Shown: piece after piece, positions 62,676 through 64,000 of the stretch
How the letters are laid out: every line of letters begins with the position of its first letter
How positions within the stretch are numbered: the stretch's first letter is position 1
Source: Bradyrhizobium sp. SZCCT0231
GTDB lineage: Bacteria; Pseudomonadota; Alphaproteobacteria; Rhizobiales; Xanthobacteraceae
Direction: 5' to 3'
Assembly: GCF_018130245.1 (NCBI RefSeq)
Contig: NZ_JAFCKP010000005.1
Location: 186,001 to 250,000, forward strand
DNA length: 64,000 nt
Made by a program: the position numbers and the translations under genes
Notes under the pieces: generated by a model
Seen by the model: only the letters and a program-made list of their open reading frames with translations
The model's database searches: none
What the model was told of the DNA's origin: nothing

Positions 62676-63698
62676 ATGATTACGCGCCGACATCTGATCG
62701 CGACCGCCGTCGCGACACCCGCCATCCTGCGCTTCGGCACCGGCACCGCGCAGGCCGCGACCACGCTGAAGATCTCACATCAATTTCCGGGCGGCACCAT
62801 CGACAAGGGCGATTTCCGCGACCGGCTCTGCCGCATGTTCGCCGCTGAAGTTGCCAAGCGCAGCAACGGCGACATTGCCGCCGAGATCTATCCGAACTCA
62901 TCGCTGATCAAGACCAACGCGCAGTTCTCCGCGATGCGCAAGGGCGCGCTCGACATCTCGCTCTATCCGATGCCTTATGCCGGCGGCGAGCTGCCGGAAA
63001 CCAATATCGGCCTGATGCCGGGCCTGGTGACCACCTACGACCAGGGCCTGCGCTGGAAGAAGGAGCCCGTCGGCAAGACACTGACCGACTTCCTCGCCGA
63101 CAAGGGCATCATCCTGCTCACCTGGGTCTGGCAGGCCGGCGGCGTCGCCAGCCGCTCCAAGCCGATCGTCGCGCCCGAGGAAGCCAAGGGCATGAAGGTG
63201 CGCGGCGGCTCGCGCGAGATGGACATGGTGCTGCAGACCGCCGGCGCCTCGGTGCTGTCGGTGCCTTCGAACGAAATCTACGCGGCGATGCAGACCGGCG
63301 CCTGCGATGCCGGCATCACCTCCTCCACCAGCCTGATCTCGTTCCGCCTCGAAGAGGTCGCGAAGTCCCTGACTTCGGGCGCGGGCACCTCGTACTGGTT
63401 CATGCTCGAGCCGCTGATGATGTCGAAGGCGATCTTCGACAAGCTGCCGAAGAACCATCAGGACATCCTGCTCGCGGTCGGCACCGAGCTCGAAGCCTTC
63501 GGCCGCAAGGGCGCGCAGGACGACGACGTCGAGGTCGCCAAGGTCTACGAGAAGGCCGGCGCCAAGGTCTCGGTGCTCGATGCCGCCACCGTCGGCAAAT
63601 GGCGTGACATCGCGCGCGACACCGCGTGGAAGGATTACAGCGCCAAGACCGCGACCGCCGCAAACCTGCTCAAGCTCGCCATCGACGTCGCGGCATGA
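62676..63698 (+). CDS. TRAP transporter substrate-binding protein (DctP family)
   Basis: Periplasmic solute receptor of a tripartite ATP-independent transporter, 340 aa. The N-terminus MITRRHLIATAVATPAIL has a twin-arginine-like pair before the hydrophobic stretch and cleaves near AQA. The fold signature KISHQFPGGTIDKGDFRDR is followed by VRGGSREMDMVLQTAGASVL, where the arginine that binds the ligand carboxylate is expected, and by VPSNEIYAAMQTGACDAGI. The ligand is probably a carboxylate; which one is unknown. It overlaps the next gene by four bases. Confidence 0.92.
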   Translation: MITRRHLIATAVATPAILRFGTGTAQAATTLKISHQFPGGTIDKGDFRDRLCRMFAAEVAKRSNGDIAAEIYPNSSLIKTNAQFSAMRKGALDISLYPMPYAGGELPETNIGLMPGLVTTYDQGLRWKKEPVGKTLTDFLADKGIILLTWVWQAGGVASRSKPIVAPEEAKGMKVRGGSREMDMVLQTAGASVLSVPSNEIYAAMQTGACDAGITSSTSLISFRLEEVAKSLTSGAGTSYWFMLEPLMMSKAIFDKLPKNHQDILLAVGTELEAFGRKGAQDDDVEVAKVYEKAGAKVSVLDAATVGKWRDIARDTAWKDYSAKTATAANLLKLAIDVAA

Positions 63699-64000
63699 GC
63701 CACGGTCCGCTTCCGGATCGTGACGACCAGGCGAGCGTTGCCGCAGGGACCGGCCCTGCGGCGGCAATCGATCGCGGTCTCGCCGTCCTCAACAGCATCA
63801 TCGTCGTGTTCGCCGCGATCGCGCTGGTCGCGGCCTGCACCATCCTGAGCTACAGCGTGCTGAGCCGCGCGCTGTTCAAGGCCGCCAATTACTGGCAGGA
63901 CGAGGCCGCCGTGTTCCTGCTGGTCGGCGCCACCTTCATGACCGCCGCCTATGTGCAGCAGAACCGCGGTCACATCGGCATCGAGGCCTTCGTCGGCCTG
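63695..64000 (+). CDS. TRAP transporter small permease (DctQ), truncated by window
   Basis: The first 102 codons of a DctQ-type subunit. It begins MSHGPLPDRDDQASVAAG with a long polar N-terminus, has a first membrane helix (SIIVVFAAIALVAACTIL), then the family signature NYWQDEAAVFLLVGATFMTA followed by VQQNRGHIGIEAF. Its ATG overlaps the dctP stop as ATGA. The gene for the large permease DctM should follow beyond the right edge. Confidence 0.9.
   Translation, partial: MSHGPLPDRDDQASVAAGTGPAAAIDRGLAVLNSIIVVFAAIALVAACTILSYSVLSRALFKAANYWQDEAAVFLLVGATFMTAAYVQQNRGHIGIEAFVGL

Noticed and set aside
1-64000. CRISPR arrays, IS elements and prophage.
   Set aside because: I found no regularly spaced direct repeats, transposase motifs or phage structural genes. 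The repeats present are dispersed palindromes.

Overview
The window reads as a chromosomal segment of a high-GC alphaproteobacterium, most probably Bradyrhizobium. The evidence is the gene order valS-popZ-tolC-methyltransferase, a general amino-acid ABC operon (aapJQMP) divergent from metC, many small Bradyrhizobium-type hypothetical proteins, and several families of intergenic palindromic repeats of the kind common in that genus. I see no phage, transposase, IS element, CRISPR array or replication origin. The assignment rests on sequence recognition only; no database search was run.

Layout. 1-6.5 kb, all minus strand: valS (cut by the left edge), popZ, a TolC-type outer membrane protein, an atypical isoaspartyl-methyltransferase-like protein, a 59-aa ORF and tRNA-Asn. 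6.7-10.3 kb: a membrane-stress operon in which a TnpB-wedge-like/PspA fusion is followed by a YqiJ-like OB-fold protein and a flotillin, with a perfect 11-bp inverted repeat just upstream. 10.9-17.8 kb: an amide-utilisation cluster, transcribed substrate-binding protein, permease-ATPase fusion, acetamidase/formamidase, AraC-regulator/amidase fusion, RidA. 18.2-20.3 kb: small genes, tRNA-Cys and a DTW-domain tRNA-modifying enzyme. 20.3-29.4 kb: a complete MdtABC-type efflux operon (OMF, adaptor, two RND pumps).

30.3-44.5 kb: cysK, then three tandem TPR/O-GlcNAc-transferase-like genes that all appear to start with TTG, then aapJQMP, then metC on the opposite strand. 44.6-50.1 kb: a Na/Pi cotransporter and a four-gene lipid A/polyprenyl-sugar modification operon (GT39, PAP2, GT2, lipid-A N-terminal-domain protein). 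50.1-57.6 kb: a giant alpha-2-macroglobulin and penicillin-binding protein 1C, whose N-terminus is interrupted by a palindromic repeat. 58-62.4 kb: tRNA-Arg, two strong intrinsic terminators with no obvious gene before them, and a run of small membrane or exported proteins. 62.7-64 kb: the start of a TRAP transporter operon (dctP, and dctQ cut by the right edge).

Themes. Envelope maintenance dominates: PspA/flotillin, TolC, RND efflux, lipid A decoration, macroglobulin/PBP1C and glycine-zipper proteins. Solute uptake is the second theme (aap, amide ABC, TRAP, Na/Pi). The best candidate for something undescribed is the PspA-flotillin operon led by a reading frame that joins a nuclease-less TnpB-like N-terminal region to PspA and carries a near-perfect internal ribosome binding site. 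Next are the AraC-amidase fusion cluster, the TTG-started glycosyltransferase triplet, and the palindromic repeat inside pbpC.
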